The notes below the pieces were generated by a model, which was not told where the DNA came from, made no database searches, and saw only the letters and a list, made by a program, of their open reading frames with translations. A stretch of 64,000 nt of DNA from Ideonella benzenivorans (GTDB lineage: Bacteria > Pseudomonadota > Gammaproteobacteria > Burkholderiales > Burkholderiaceae_C): contig NZ_JAGWCB010000012.1 of NCBI RefSeq assembly GCF_020387415.1, forward strand, positions 310,001-374,000, written 5' to 3'. Made by a program: the position numbers and the translations under genes. Positions 22,325 to 30,794 of this stretch are shown here, piece by piece. Numbering within the stretch: the first letter of the stretch is position 1; each line of letters starts with the position of its first letter.

Positions 22325-23326
22325 ATGAAGAAATCTCTCGTCCTGACCGCGATCGCGGCCACCCTGGCGGCTCCGGCCTTTGCCCAAAGCTCCGTGACCA
22401 TCTACGGTCGCCTGAACCTGTCGGTCGAAAGCACCAAGGTTGACGGCGCCGGCAAGCGCGACTGGCAAGAAGTCGACAACTCGTCGCGCATCGGCTTCGC
22501 CGGTGAAGAAGATCTGGGCGGCGGCAACAAGGCCATCTTCAAGATCGAACACGGCTTTGACGCTTCCACCGGCACCGCCGGCAGCCGTTTCTGGGGCCGT
22601 GAGTCGACCGTGGGTCTGGCCACCCGCTACGGTACCGTGAAGCTGGGCAACCTCGACAACAACGAGGCCTACCACGCCACCGCCGACTATGTGTCCTGGA
22701 TCAACCACGACACCGGCACCACCTCCGACTTCCTGTATGGCGGCGGTCTGAACTCCAACCTGAACTACTGGAACAGCCTGCAGAACGCCGTGTCGTACAA
22801 CACGCCGGACATCTACGGCTTCGTGGGTTGGGTGCAAACGGCTGAAGCCTACGGCGGCGAAAAGAGCAAGCCTCTGGCTGTGGCCGGTTACTACGACCGT
22901 GGTCCCCTGCACCTGGGCTTCGGCTTCGACAAGCATGGCGATGCCAAGTCGACCGCCATCCGTGCCAACTACGACCTGGGCGCCTTCGCCGTGGGTGGTT
23001 ACTTCAACGTCGTGCGCGACGCCACCCTGTCTGACGGCACCGTCAGCGTGACCGGCGTGAAGTACAACACCTGGCGTCTGGTGGGTTCCTACACCCTGGG
23101 TGCCAACGAGTTCCACCTGAACTACGGTGGCACGAACGACGTCAAGGCTGACGCTGGCCTGTCTGCCAAGAAGGCTTGGCAAGTGACCGGTGGCTACAAC
23201 TACAACCTGAGCAAGCGCACCAAGGTCTACGCCTTCGCCACCAAGATGAAGGACGAAGACGGCGTGTTCTCGCCCAAGGGTGGCACGTTCAACACCTTCG
23301 GCGCTGGTATCCGCCACAACTTCTGA
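22325..23326 (+). CDS. Trimeric general porin, Burkholderiales Omp32-like (Porin_4)
   Basis: This 333-residue outer-membrane porin has a clear signal peptide MKKSLVLTAIAATLAAPAFA cut before QSSVTIYGRLN, the typical first strand of beta-proteobacterial porins. GFAGEEDLGGGNKAIFKIE forms an early strand and turn. The protein ends in Phe (IRHNF), needed for BAM-dependent assembly. Codon use is more biased than in its neighbours (for example Lys AAG, Asn AAC almost throughout), as expected for a highly expressed gene. The 249-bp upstream region has no other gene; a long leader is possible, and no clear operator was recognised. A double hairpin terminates it. Confidence 0.96.
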   Translation: MKKSLVLTAIAATLAAPAFAQSSVTIYGRLNLSVESTKVDGAGKRDWQEVDNSSRIGFAGEEDLGGGNKAIFKIEHGFDASTGTAGSRFWGRESTVGLATRYGTVKLGNLDNNEAYHATADYVSWINHDTGTTSDFLYGGGLNSNLNYWNSLQNAVSYNTPDIYGFVGWVQTAEAYGGEKSKPLAVAGYYDRGPLHLGFGFDKHGDAKSTAIRANYDLGAFAVGGYFNVVRDATLSDGTVSVTGVKYNTWRLVGSYTLGANEFHLNYGGTNDVKADAGLSAKKAWQVTGGYNYNLSKRTKVYAFATKMKDEDGVFSPKGGTFNTFGAGIRHNF

Positions 23327-23331
23327 TGATC

Positions 23332-23383
23332 GGCCTTCGGGCCTTTCTCGAAGTACAAAACCGGCCTTCGGGCCGGTTTTTTT
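23332..23383 (+). terminator. Tandem terminator hairpins behind the porin gene
   Basis: A short GGCC-TTCG-GGCC hairpin followed by TTT (23332-23346) precedes a strong one: AAAACCGGCC-TTCG-GGCCGGTTTT plus TTT (23357-23383). Both use the UUCG tetraloop. The T-run of the second one includes the stop codon (TAA on the minus strand, 23384-23382) of the convergent xerD, so the palindrome can end both transcripts. Confidence 0.9.
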
Positions 23384-24323
23384 ATGCCCGCGGATGATGA
23401 CGTGCGTGCAAGGCCTTCAGGCGTTCGCGGGCCACGTGGGTGTAGATCGTCGTCGTCGAGATGTCGGCATGGCCGAGCAGCATCTGCACCACCCGCAGGT
23501 CGGCCCCATGGTTGAGCAGGTGGGTGGCAAAGGCGTGCCGCAGCGTGTGCGGTGAGAGCGGTACGTTCACCCCGGCCTGGGCCGCATAGCGTTTGACGAG
23601 CGTCCAGAACATCTGCCGGGTCATGCCGGCGCCGCGTGCCGTGACGAACAGCGTCGCGCTCTGCTGCGCTTTCAGGATCGCGCCGCGCGCGTCCGCCAGG
23701 TATCGCCGCAGCCAGCCTTCCGCCTCGGCCCCAAAGGGCACCAGCCGTTCCTTGCGGCCCTTGCCGGTCACCCGCAATACCCCTTCGGCCAGCCCCACCT
23801 CCACGGACGCCAGGTTGACCAGTTCGGACACCCGCAGCCCGCTGGCGTACATCAGCTCCAGCATGCAGCGGTCCCGCAGCCCCAGCGGCGTACCCACGTC
23901 GGGGGCGGCCAGTAGCGCCTCGACCTGGGCTTCGGTGAGCGTCTTGGGTAGCCGCATGGGCTGGCGGGCCGCCTGCAGCTGCAGGGTCGGGTCCGCCGCC
24001 AGATGGTGCTCCCGCACCGCCCAGCGGTAGAAGCGCCGGAACACCGCCAGCCGCCGATTGGCGGTGGTGCTGCGCGTGGCAGCATGCCGCTCGGCGGCGT
24101 AGGCCAGCAGATCCTCCAGCCCCACACCGGTCAGCCCCCCTCGACGGTGTTCAGCCAGCCAGCGGGCCAGGGCACTCAGGTCGCGCCGGTAGGCAGACAA
24201 GGTGTTGGCCGACAGGCCGTCCTCGATCCACAACGCTGAACAAAAGGTGTCGATCAGGGCCGCGTCGCCTGGGGCCAGGGATGGGGTCGATGAAGGGAGG
24301 GAGACGGAGAGCTTGGACGACAT
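23382..24323 (-). CDS. xerD: Site-specific tyrosine recombinase XerD
   Basis: XerD, with XerC, resolves chromosome dimers at dif under FtsK control. The 313-residue product has an N-terminal SAM-like core-binding domain (NTLSAYRRDLSALARWLAEH, about 40-60) and a catalytic domain. Catalytic residues are Arg in ASGLRVSELV, Lys in GKGRKERLVP, HxxR in SPHTLRHAFATHLL, His in LLGHADIST, and the nucleophile Tyr in TTTIYTHV. The spacing is that of the housekeeping recombinase, not of a phage integrase. I chose the ATG at 24321-24323; longer in-frame starts run into an unrelated shadow frame. XerC is not in the window. Confidence 0.95.
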   Translation of the reverse strand: MSSKLSVSLPSSTPSLAPGDAALIDTFCSALWIEDGLSANTLSAYRRDLSALARWLAEHRRGGLTGVGLEDLLAYAAERHAATRSTTANRRLAVFRRFYRWAVREHHLAADPTLQLQAARQPMRLPKTLTEAQVEALLAAPDVGTPLGLRDRCMLELMYASGLRVSELVNLASVEVGLAEGVLRVTGKGRKERLVPFGAEAEGWLRRYLADARGAILKAQQSATLFVTARGAGMTRQMFWTLVKRYAAQAGVNVPLSPHTLRHAFATHLLNHGADLRVVQMLLGHADISTTTIYTHVARERLKALHARHHPRA

Positions 24324-24422
24324 GCGGAAACCATAACGACGGGACGCGGGCACCTGCCGCCAGCACGGCCCTGCCCGCAGAGGACGGCAAGGCCATGGGC
24401 TTGCTGGCACACTCGGCATGCC

Positions 24423-25325
24423 ATGAACCAAGTGTTGCTGTTGCTGCCCGACTTTCTCCTCATTCTGCTGGGTTGGGCGCTGTGCCGCTACACCGTGCTG
24501 GATCGCCCGGTCTGGGACGGCGTCGAGAAGCTGGTCTACCACCTGCTGTTTCCGGTGCTGCTGTTCGTGGCCATCCTGCGCCAGCCCTTGCAGCCCGGTG
24601 CGCTGATGACCCTGGCCGGCTGCGGGCTGACCGTGGTCGCCGTCGGCATCGCCCTCTCCTATGCCTTGGGCCATTGGCCCGGCGTGGACCCACGCACCCA
24701 TGCCTCCGGGGCCCAGACAGCGTTCCGCTTCAACTCCTATGTGGCCCTGGCCCTGGCGGAACGGCTGGGCGGTGTGCAATCGGTGGCCTGGATCGCCCTG
24801 CTGATCGCGCTGTGCGTGCCGGTGTGCAACGTCGCGGCCGTCTGGCCGCTGGCCCGGCATGCCGGCCAGAACTTTCTGAAGGAGTTGGCCCGCAACCCGC
24901 TGATCGTCGGCACGGTGGCGGGCCTGCTGGCCAATCTGCTGGGCCTGCGGCTGCCCAGTCTGTTGGACATCACGCTGACCCGCATCGGGGGCGCCGCCCT
25001 GCCGCTCGGGTTGATGGCGGTGGGCGCCGGTCTGCGCATGGGTGCCCTGCGGGACGCGCCCGGCCTGGCCGCCGCGCTGCTGGGCATCCGGCATGTGGTG
25101 CTGCCGCTGGTCGCCATCGTGCTGGTGCAGGTCGTCGGCCTGCCGCCGGCGCAGCAGACGGTGGTGGTGGCCTTCGCCGCGCTGCCCACGGCCTCCAGCG
25201 CCTACGTGCTGGCGGTGCGCATGGGTGGCCACGGCAGCTATGTGGCCGGGCTGATCAGCGTGTCCACGGTGATCGGCATGGCCGGCTTGCCGCTGGCCCT
25301 CTCCGCGCTGGACGCGGTGCGCTGA
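24423..25325 (+). CDS. AEC family transporter
   Basis: The 300-residue membrane protein belongs to the auxin efflux carrier (AEC, Mem_trans) family, with two five-helix repeats. Family features include FRFNSYVALALAERLGG in the first half, and RIGGAALPLGLMAVGAGLRMG and PTASSAYVLAVRMGG in the second. Bacterial members transport malonate, malate or other organic acids; the substrate here cannot be inferred from context. It stands alone between divergent xerD and convergent queG (7 bp between stop codons). Confidence 0.88.
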   Translation: MNQVLLLLPDFLLILLGWALCRYTVLDRPVWDGVEKLVYHLLFPVLLFVAILRQPLQPGALMTLAGCGLTVVAVGIALSYALGHWPGVDPRTHASGAQTAFRFNSYVALALAERLGGVQSVAWIALLIALCVPVCNVAAVWPLARHAGQNFLKELARNPLIVGTVAGLLANLLGLRLPSLLDITLTRIGGAALPLGLMAVGAGLRMGALRDAPGLAAALLGIRHVVLPLVAIVLVQVVGLPPAQQTVVVAFAALPTASSAYVLAVRMGGHGSYVAGLISVSTVIGMAGLPLALSALDAVR

Positions 25326-25332
25326 GCGTCGC

Positions 25333-26418
25333 TCAGCCCTGGGCCAACGCCCAGTCGATGTGCTCGGCCACCAGGGGGGTGGCCGCAGCGCGGGCCTGGG
25401 TCAGCGCGCCCCGCAACGCAGGACTTTCGGCATCCCCTCGGGCCAGGGCATTGCCCGAGGCCACCGCCAGATTGCGCTGCCAGCGCTCGAAACCAATGCG
25501 CCGGATCGGACTGCCCTCGGTGCGGGACAGGAAGCCAGCCTCGTCCCAGGCCCACAGGGCCAGCAGCGACGGCGCCACCCAGTCTGAGCGCGGCACGAAA
25601 TCCGGCAGGGGGCTGCGCCGGGCGAACTTGTTCCAGGGACAGGCCAGTTGGCAGTCGTCGCAGCCGTAGAGGCGGTTGCCGATCGCTGCCCGCAGTGGCT
25701 CGGGAATCGGCCCGGCATGCTCGATCGTCAGATAGGAGATGCAGCGCCGTGCGTCCAGCCGGTAAGGCGCGACGATGGCCCCGGTCGGACAGACGGTGAT
25801 GCAGGCCTGGCAACGGCCGCAATGCCCCTCCACCGGCGGCGTGCAGGCCAGTGGGGCATCGACGTAGATCTCCCCCAGGAAGAACAGCGAACCACCTTCG
25901 CGCGACAGCGTCAGCGTGTGCTTGCCGCGCCAGCCCAGACCGCTGCGCTGGGCCAGTTCCACCTCCAGCACCGGCGCCGAATCACAGAACACCCGGTGGC
26001 CGAGCGGCCCCAGCAGCGCGGCCAGCTGGTCGGCCAGCCGTTGCAGGCGGGCCCGCAGCACCTTGTGATAGTCCCGCCCGCGGGCATACAGCGAGACCTG
26101 GCCTTGCATCGGCTGGGCCAGGCGCTGCCATTCCAGCGCCTGCCAGCCTTCGGGGGTTCCTCGCGGCAGATAGTCCATGCGGGCCGTGATGACCCGCACC
26201 GTGCCCGGCACCAGCTCCGCCGGACGGGCCCGTTTGAGGCCATGACGGGCCATGTAGTCCATCTGGCCATGGAACCCGGCCTGCAACCAGGCGATCAAAC
26301 CCGCTTCGGCCGCTGACAGATCGACATCGGCCACGCCAATCTGGGAAAATCCCAATGCCTGTGCCATGTCCTGCAATGTCTGCGTGAGGTCGACCTCGCC
26401 TGTGACGCTTTGAGTCAT
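25333..26418 (-). CDS. queG: Epoxyqueuosine reductase QueG
   Basis: QueG is the cobalamin-dependent iron-sulfur enzyme that reduces epoxyqueuosine to queuosine in tRNA anticodons, the last step of the pathway. The 361-residue product has the DUF1730 N-terminal domain (GFSQIGVADVDL) and two [4Fe-4S] clusters of bacterial ferredoxin type: CGRCQACITVCPTGAI and CDDCQLACPWNKF, plus Cys in ARRCISYL. The start ATG (26416-26418) lies inside the 5' end of divergent tsaE. A -10-like TAGAAT on the minus strand (26430-26425) lies exactly 6 nt before the ATG and there is no Shine-Dalgarno, so a leaderless message is likely. Confidence 0.96.
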   Translation of the reverse strand: MTQSVTGEVDLTQTLQDMAQALGFSQIGVADVDLSAAEAGLIAWLQAGFHGQMDYMARHGLKRARPAELVPGTVRVITARMDYLPRGTPEGWQALEWQRLAQPMQGQVSLYARGRDYHKVLRARLQRLADQLAALLGPLGHRVFCDSAPVLEVELAQRSGLGWRGKHTLTLSREGGSLFFLGEIYVDAPLACTPPVEGHCGRCQACITVCPTGAIVAPYRLDARRCISYLTIEHAGPIPEPLRAAIGNRLYGCDDCQLACPWNKFARRSPLPDFVPRSDWVAPSLLALWAWDEAGFLSRTEGSPIRRIGFERWQRNLAVASGNALARGDAESPALRGALTQARAAATPLVAEHIDWALAQG

Positions 26419-26895
26419 CTGCCGATTCTAGAAACCCGCCGCCTGCACTGGCCCAATGAAGAGGCCTGTGGGGCTTTTGCGACCTCGCTGGCCGCACACC
26501 CGGGCATCGCCGACGCCTGCATCGAGCTGGACGGCCCGCTGGGCGCCGGCAAGACCACGCTGGTGCGGCACCTGCTGCGTGCGCTGGGGGTGCAGGGGCG
26601 CATCAAGAGCCCAACCTATGCCGTGGTCGAACCCTACGAGGTTCCGCACGGCGGCCAGCCGCTGGCGATCTCGCATTTCGATTTCTACCGCTTCAGCGAT
26701 CCACGCGAGTGGGAAGATGCCGGCTTTCGCGACATCTTTGCCCGTCCGGGGCTGAAACTGTGCGAATGGGCCCAGAACGCGGGGCCCGAGCGTCCGAAGG
26801 CCGATCTGAGACTGGAGATCCTTCCCCAGCCCGACGACAGCCGGGAGGTGCTCGCTCATGCCATGAGCCCGCGCGGAAAGGAGTTGCTCGCATGA
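26410..26895 (+). CDS. tsaE: tRNA threonylcarbamoyladenosine ATPase TsaE
   Basis: TsaE is the ATPase partner of TsaB-TsaD in making t6A37 of ANN-decoding tRNAs. The 161-residue product has Walker A DGPLGAGKTTLVRHLL (about 40-55), SPTYAVVEPYE (switch-like segment) and HFDFYRF. The only upstream start in frame is a TTG at 26410-26412, which overlaps the first codons of divergent queG; there is no good ribosome-binding site and no internal ATG before the P-loop, so the exact start is uncertain. It overlaps amiC by 4 nt, the common tsaE-amiC arrangement. Confidence 0.92.
   Translation: MSHLPILETRRLHWPNEEACGAFATSLAAHPGIADACIELDGPLGAGKTTLVRHLLRALGVQGRIKSPTYAVVEPYEVPHGGQPLAISHFDFYRFSDPREWEDAGFRDIFARPGLKLCEWAQNAGPERPKADLRLEILPQPDDSREVLAHAMSPRGKELLA
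26425..26430 (-). promoter_or_regulatory. -10 element of queG, probably giving a leaderless mRNA
   Basis: TAGAAT on the minus strand matches TATAAT at five of six positions and ends 6 nt before the queG ATG. Normal spacing puts the transcription start on the A of the ATG. The element lies within the tsaE coding sequence. Confidence 0.45.
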
Positions 26896-28262
26896 AACGA
26901 CGTGATGTCCTGACCCATGCCCGCCGCCTCGGTCAAGCGGTGCTGTTGCTGGGGCCGGCCCAACTGGTCTGGGGCGCCAGCATCGTCTCAGTGCGGGTCT
27001 GGCCTTCGGCGGAATACACCCGGCTGACCATCGAGTCGGACCAGCCCCTGTCGGCCCACCACTTCGTCGCCGACGACCCACAGCGCTTGGTCGTGGACAT
27101 CGACGGGCTGGAGCTGAGCCCGGCCTTGCGCGACCTGGTGGGCAAGGTCAAGCCGGACGACCCCTTCATCGCCGGCGTGCGGGTGGGCCAGAACCAGCCG
27201 CGGGTGGTGCGTCTGGTGATCGACCTGAAGCAGGCCGTGAAGCCCCAGCAATTTGCGCTGACGCCGGTGGCCGCCTACCAGAACCGGCTGGTCTTCGACC
27301 TCTACCCCACCCAGGCCCCCGACCCGCTGCTGTCCCTGGTCAACGACAAGCTGCAGGCCGAACGCCAGGCAGCCCGCAGCGTAGACGATGCCCTGGGCGA
27401 GTTCATGAACCGGGTGGATCGGCCGCTGGCCGCCACCGAGGCCACCCAGCCCAGCAAGGAGCCGCTGGTGGCCAAGCCCAAGCCCAAGCCGGGCCTCACC
27501 CCGGCGCCGGCCCCGGCCCCCAGGCCAACCCTGGCCCAGCGCGACCGCATCAACCGCCTGATCGTGGTGGCCATCGACCCGGGCCACGGCGGTGAGGATC
27601 CGGGCGCCATCGGCCCGTCGGGCCTGCGCGAGAAGGACGTGGTGCTGCAGATCGCCACCCAGCTGCGCGACCGGCTCAACGAGCGGCCCAACATGCGCGC
27701 CATGCTGACCCGCGATGCCGACTTCTTCGTGCCGCTGCAGGAGCGCGTGGCCAAGGCCCGCCGCGTGCAGGCCGATCTGTTCGTGTCGGTGCATGCCGAC
27801 GCCTTCTTCACGCCCGAGGCACGTGGCGCCAGCGTGTTTGCACTGAGCGACCACGGCGCCAGCAGCGCCGCCGCCCGCTGGATGGCCCAGCGCGAGAACG
27901 CGGCCGACGTGGTGGGCGGCGTGAATGCCGCCACCAAGGATGCCCAGGTGCTGCGCGCGCTGCTGGACATGAGCACCACCGCCCAGATCAAGGACAGCCT
28001 GCGGGTGGGCAAGGAAGTGCTCTCGCGCATTGGCAACGTGGGCAAGCTGCACAAGGGCGAGGTGGAACAGGCCGGCTTCGCGGTGCTGAAGGCGCCCGAC
28101 ATCCCGTCCATCCTGGTCGAGACGGCCTTCATCTCGAACCCGGAAGAGGAGCGCAAGCTCAAGGACGCCGACTACCAGCTGCAGCTGGTGCAGGCGCTCT
28201 ACACCGGCATCGACCGTTACTTCGCGAAGAACCCGCCGCTGGCGCGCAACCGTCAGGTCTGA
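26892..28262 (+). CDS. amiC: N-acetylmuramoyl-L-alanine amidase, AmiC type
   Basis: This periplasmic zinc amidase cleaves the stem peptide from septal peptidoglycan during daughter-cell separation. The 456-residue protein begins with MKRRDVL and a hydrophobic stretch, a likely Tat signal as in E. coli AmiC. An AMIN domain (about 30-145) targets it to the septum. A Pro/Lys-rich linker (KPKPKPG, about 197-203) joins the Amidase_3 domain (about 220-450). Zinc ligands and catalytic Glu are in AIDPGHGGEDPGA, GLREKDVVL, SVHADAF and ILVETAFISN. Its 3' end overlaps that of the convergent pabB fusion by 10 bp. Confidence 0.96.
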   Translation: MKRRDVLTHARRLGQAVLLLGPAQLVWGASIVSVRVWPSAEYTRLTIESDQPLSAHHFVADDPQRLVVDIDGLELSPALRDLVGKVKPDDPFIAGVRVGQNQPRVVRLVIDLKQAVKPQQFALTPVAAYQNRLVFDLYPTQAPDPLLSLVNDKLQAERQAARSVDDALGEFMNRVDRPLAATEATQPSKEPLVAKPKPKPGLTPAPAPAPRPTLAQRDRINRLIVVAIDPGHGGEDPGAIGPSGLREKDVVLQIATQLRDRLNERPNMRAMLTRDADFFVPLQERVAKARRVQADLFVSVHADAFFTPEARGASVFALSDHGASSAAARWMAQRENAADVVGGVNAATKDAQVLRALLDMSTTAQIKDSLRVGKEVLSRIGNVGKLHKGEVEQAGFAVLKAPDIPSILVETAFISNPEEERKLKDADYQLQLVQALYTGIDRYFAKNPPLARNRQV

Positions 28263-30097
28263 GGTGGCAGCAACTGCGCGGCCAGCACGCCGCGCAGCGC
28301 ATTGCAGACACGCCATTCGCGCACGGCGCCCAATTCATCGCGGTGGATGGAACGCTCCCGCAGCGCCCAGGCGGGATCGGCCAGCAATTGGGCGCGCATG
28401 ACGCCCGGCAGCAGGCCATCGGCCACCGGCGGTGTGACCCAGCCGGCGTCCAGCCGCAGCAGGATGTTGCTGCGCCCGCCCTCCAGCAGCCAGCCGTCCG
28501 TGCTGAACAGCAACGCATCGAAGGCCCCCTGGGCCTCAGCCTCGGCCACCAGGCCGTCGTAGAGCGCCCGGTCGGTGGTCTTCAGGCCAGCCAGCGCCCG
28601 CCCCCGGGGCACCGTGGTCTGCCCCCAGGCCAGACGCACCGGCCCCGGCGGCAGCGGCGCCAAGGGTGCATGGCGAACGCGCAAGGTCCCATCGGCGGCC
28701 AGATCCAGCCGCACCCGGTGCGGCCCCGGGCCGGGCAGCTGCTGCGCCACGCGCTGCAGTGTCTCGACCGCCTGCGCGGGGGCGAACGGAAACCCCAACC
28801 GGGCGGCACTGCGGGCCAGACGGTCCAGATGGACCGCCAACAGCGGGTAGTCCCCCTGCTCCAGTCGCAGGGTCTCGAACAGCCCCAGCCCCGGATCCAG
28901 GGCGGTCAGAAAACGGGCCTTCAACGCGCACTCGGCCCGCTCCTGGGCCGCGTCGCTGTCCAGCACGATGCCGGCCCCCACCCCCAGCACCAGCGACCGG
29001 GTATCGACCTCGGCCGGCCCCAGCGTCAGGGTCCGGATCGCCACCGACAGGGTCGCCTGGCCCAGGCCCTCCCCGGCCTCGATCCAGCCGATGGCGCCAC
29101 AGTACAGGCCGCGCGGCGAGGCCTCCAGGCGCTGGATGTGCTGCATCGTCCGGTACTTGGGCGCCCCGGTGATGGACCCGCAGGGAAAGGTGGCGCGCCA
29201 CAGCGCGGGCCAGTCCACCTCCGGCCGCAGCCGGGCCTCGATGGTCGAGGTCATCTGCCACACCGTGGGGTAGGGCTCGACATCGAACAGGGCCGGCACG
29301 CGCACCGACCCGGTCTCGGCCAGCCGACCCAGGTCATTGCGCAGCAGGTCCACGATCATCAGGTTCTCGGCCCGGTTCTTCACGTCCTGGCGCAAGGCCT
29401 GGGCCTGGCGGGCATCCTCCTGCGGGTCGAGCGCCCGCGCGGCCGTGCCCTTCATCGGCCGCGCCGTGACCTGCCGGCCTGCCACCTGCAGGAACAGCTC
29501 GGGTGACAGCGACAGCACCCAGCGGTCCTCGGGCAGCGCCAGCAAGGCGCCGTAAGCCACCGGTTGGCGCGCCCGCAGCCGGCGGTACAGGGCCCAGGGC
29601 GAGCCATGCGCGCGCCCGTGCAATCGGTAGGTGTAATTGACCTGGTACGTCTCACCCGCGCGGATGGCGGCATGGATGGCGTCGATGGCGGCCGTGAATC
29701 GGGCCGCTTCGACCTCGGGAGCCAGGTCCAAGGGCCCAGCCACGCCCGGCGTGGCCTGCCCTTCCTGCGCCGCCAGCCAGGCCTGGACCTGCTCCGCATC
29801 CAACCGGTCCAGGCGTCGGAACATGCACACCCGCAAGCGCCCCGGCACCAGGGGCGCCAGGCCTTGCAAGGCCACACCCCATTCATAGTCCGCCAGCACC
29901 ACCGCGTGCAGGCCGGCCTGCAAATCACGGGTCACCCGGGCCCAGCAAGCGGTCAGGTCGTCAGGGCCGGTGCTTTCGTGCACGGCCACCAGGTCGGTGC
30001 ACAGCCGGCTGCGCCCCGGTCCGGACGACAAGGCATCGTCCAACAGCGCAAAGGGCTGCCCGGCCTCCACCTGCGGGCAGCGGGTGCCCGCCGCCAT
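28253..30097 (-). CDS. pabB: Fused aminodeoxychorismate synthase component I / 4-amino-4-deoxychorismate lyase (PabB-PabC)
   Basis: The 614-residue protein combines two steps of p-aminobenzoate synthesis for folate. Residues about 90-375 form the chorismate-binding domain, with RPMKGTAAR, NLMIVDLLRNDLGR and GSITGAPKYRTMQHI. Residues about 385-610 form a class IV PLP aminotransferase-type lyase (FETLRLEQGDYPLL; PLP Lys in AGLKTTDRALYDGL; LLEGGRSNILLRLD). A glutamine amidotransferase (PabA) is not in the window. Fused pabBC genes are known in other bacteria. The ATG (30095-30097) overlaps the dedA stop by one base. Folate context continues with thyA-folA at 42406-43789. Confidence 0.92.
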   Translation of the reverse strand: MAAGTRCPQVEAGQPFALLDDALSSGPGRSRLCTDLVAVHESTGPDDLTACWARVTRDLQAGLHAVVLADYEWGVALQGLAPLVPGRLRVCMFRRLDRLDAEQVQAWLAAQEGQATPGVAGPLDLAPEVEAARFTAAIDAIHAAIRAGETYQVNYTYRLHGRAHGSPWALYRRLRARQPVAYGALLALPEDRWVLSLSPELFLQVAGRQVTARPMKGTAARALDPQEDARQAQALRQDVKNRAENLMIVDLLRNDLGRLAETGSVRVPALFDVEPYPTVWQMTSTIEARLRPEVDWPALWRATFPCGSITGAPKYRTMQHIQRLEASPRGLYCGAIGWIEAGEGLGQATLSVAIRTLTLGPAEVDTRSLVLGVGAGIVLDSDAAQERAECALKARFLTALDPGLGLFETLRLEQGDYPLLAVHLDRLARSAARLGFPFAPAQAVETLQRVAQQLPGPGPHRVRLDLAADGTLRVRHAPLAPLPPGPVRLAWGQTTVPRGRALAGLKTTDRALYDGLVAEAEAQGAFDALLFSTDGWLLEGGRSNILLRLDAGWVTPPVADGLLPGVMRAQLLADPAWALRERSIHRDELGAVREWRVCNALRGVLAAQLLPPQT

Positions 30098-30744
30098 CAA
30101 GCCGTCGCCGTGCCGCGGCGCGCCCGCCAGGCGCCGACCACGGCCAGCGCCGAGGGCACGAGCACCAGCGCCCAGATGATCTTCTCGAGGTTGGCCTTGA
30201 CCCAGGCGATGTTGCCGAACCAGTAGCCCGCCAGCATCACCCCCACCACCCACAAGGCACCGCCGGCCAGGTTGTAGGCGGTGAAGCGCACCCGAGACAT
30301 CGCCGCCACCCCGGCCACGAAGGGGGCAAAGGTGCGGATGAACGGCATGAAGCGCGCCAGCACGATGGTCAGGCCGCCGTAGCGGTCGTAGAAGCCGTGC
30401 GCCTGCTCGAAGGCGGCCTTGTTGAAGAAGCGCGAGTTCTCCCACTGGAACACGCGCGGCCCCAGGCGCCGGCCGATGCTGTAGTTGAGCTGGTCCCCCA
30501 GCACCGCAGCGGCCAGCAGCACGCCCATCGACAGCGGCAGGTGCATCAGGTCCGCTCCGGCCAGCGCGCCGACCACGAACAACAGGGAGTCACCTGGCAG
30601 AAAGGGCATCACCACCAGGCCAGTCTCGACGAAGACGATCAGAAACAGCAGCGCATACACCCACACGCCGTACTGGGCGACGAACTGGGCCAGGTACTGG
30701 TCCACGTGCAGGATGAAATCGATCAGGGTCGCAATCAGGTCCAT
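30097..30744 (-). CDS. DedA family membrane protein
   Basis: The 215-residue inner-membrane protein is of the DedA/SNARE-associated (VTT) superfamily, recently linked to flipping of undecaprenyl phosphate or phospholipids. Family signatures are VETGLVVMPFLPGDSLLFVVG (first half, shown here by position about 40-60), a Gly-Asp-Gln pair in AVLGDQLNYSIGRRLG, and RFMPFIRTFAPFVAGVAAM with the essential arginines. There are about five hydrophobic segments. The ATG is preceded by a minus-strand GATAAT (30758-30753) at 8 nt and no Shine-Dalgarno. It is the first gene of dedA-pabBC. Confidence 0.92.
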   Translation of the reverse strand: MDLIATLIDFILHVDQYLAQFVAQYGVWVYALLFLIVFVETGLVVMPFLPGDSLLFVVGALAGADLMHLPLSMGVLLAAAVLGDQLNYSIGRRLGPRVFQWENSRFFNKAAFEQAHGFYDRYGGLTIVLARFMPFIRTFAPFVAGVAAMSRVRFTAYNLAGGALWVVGVMLAGYWFGNIAWVKANLEKIIWALVLVPSALAVVGAWRARRGTATA

Positions 30745-30752
30745 GGGACGTG

Positions 30753-30788
30753 ATTATCGGCGCCGCGGGCGGCCGGGCTCCCTACAAT
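30753..30788. promoter_or_regulatory. Divergent -10 elements of dedA and mutL
   Basis: The 50-bp gap has GATAAT on the minus strand (30758-30753), 8 nt before the dedA ATG, and TACAAT on the plus strand (30783-30788), 6 nt before the mutL ATG. Neither gene has a Shine-Dalgarno. No clear -35 hexamers. Both mRNAs may be leaderless or nearly so. Confidence 0.4.
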
Positions 30789-30794
30789 CCCGGG

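Noticed and set aside
23382-24323. Phage or integron integrase next to the porin gene, implying a mobile element.
   Set aside because: Length, domain order and catalytic spacing are those of chromosomal XerD, with no attachment-site repeats or cargo genes nearby.
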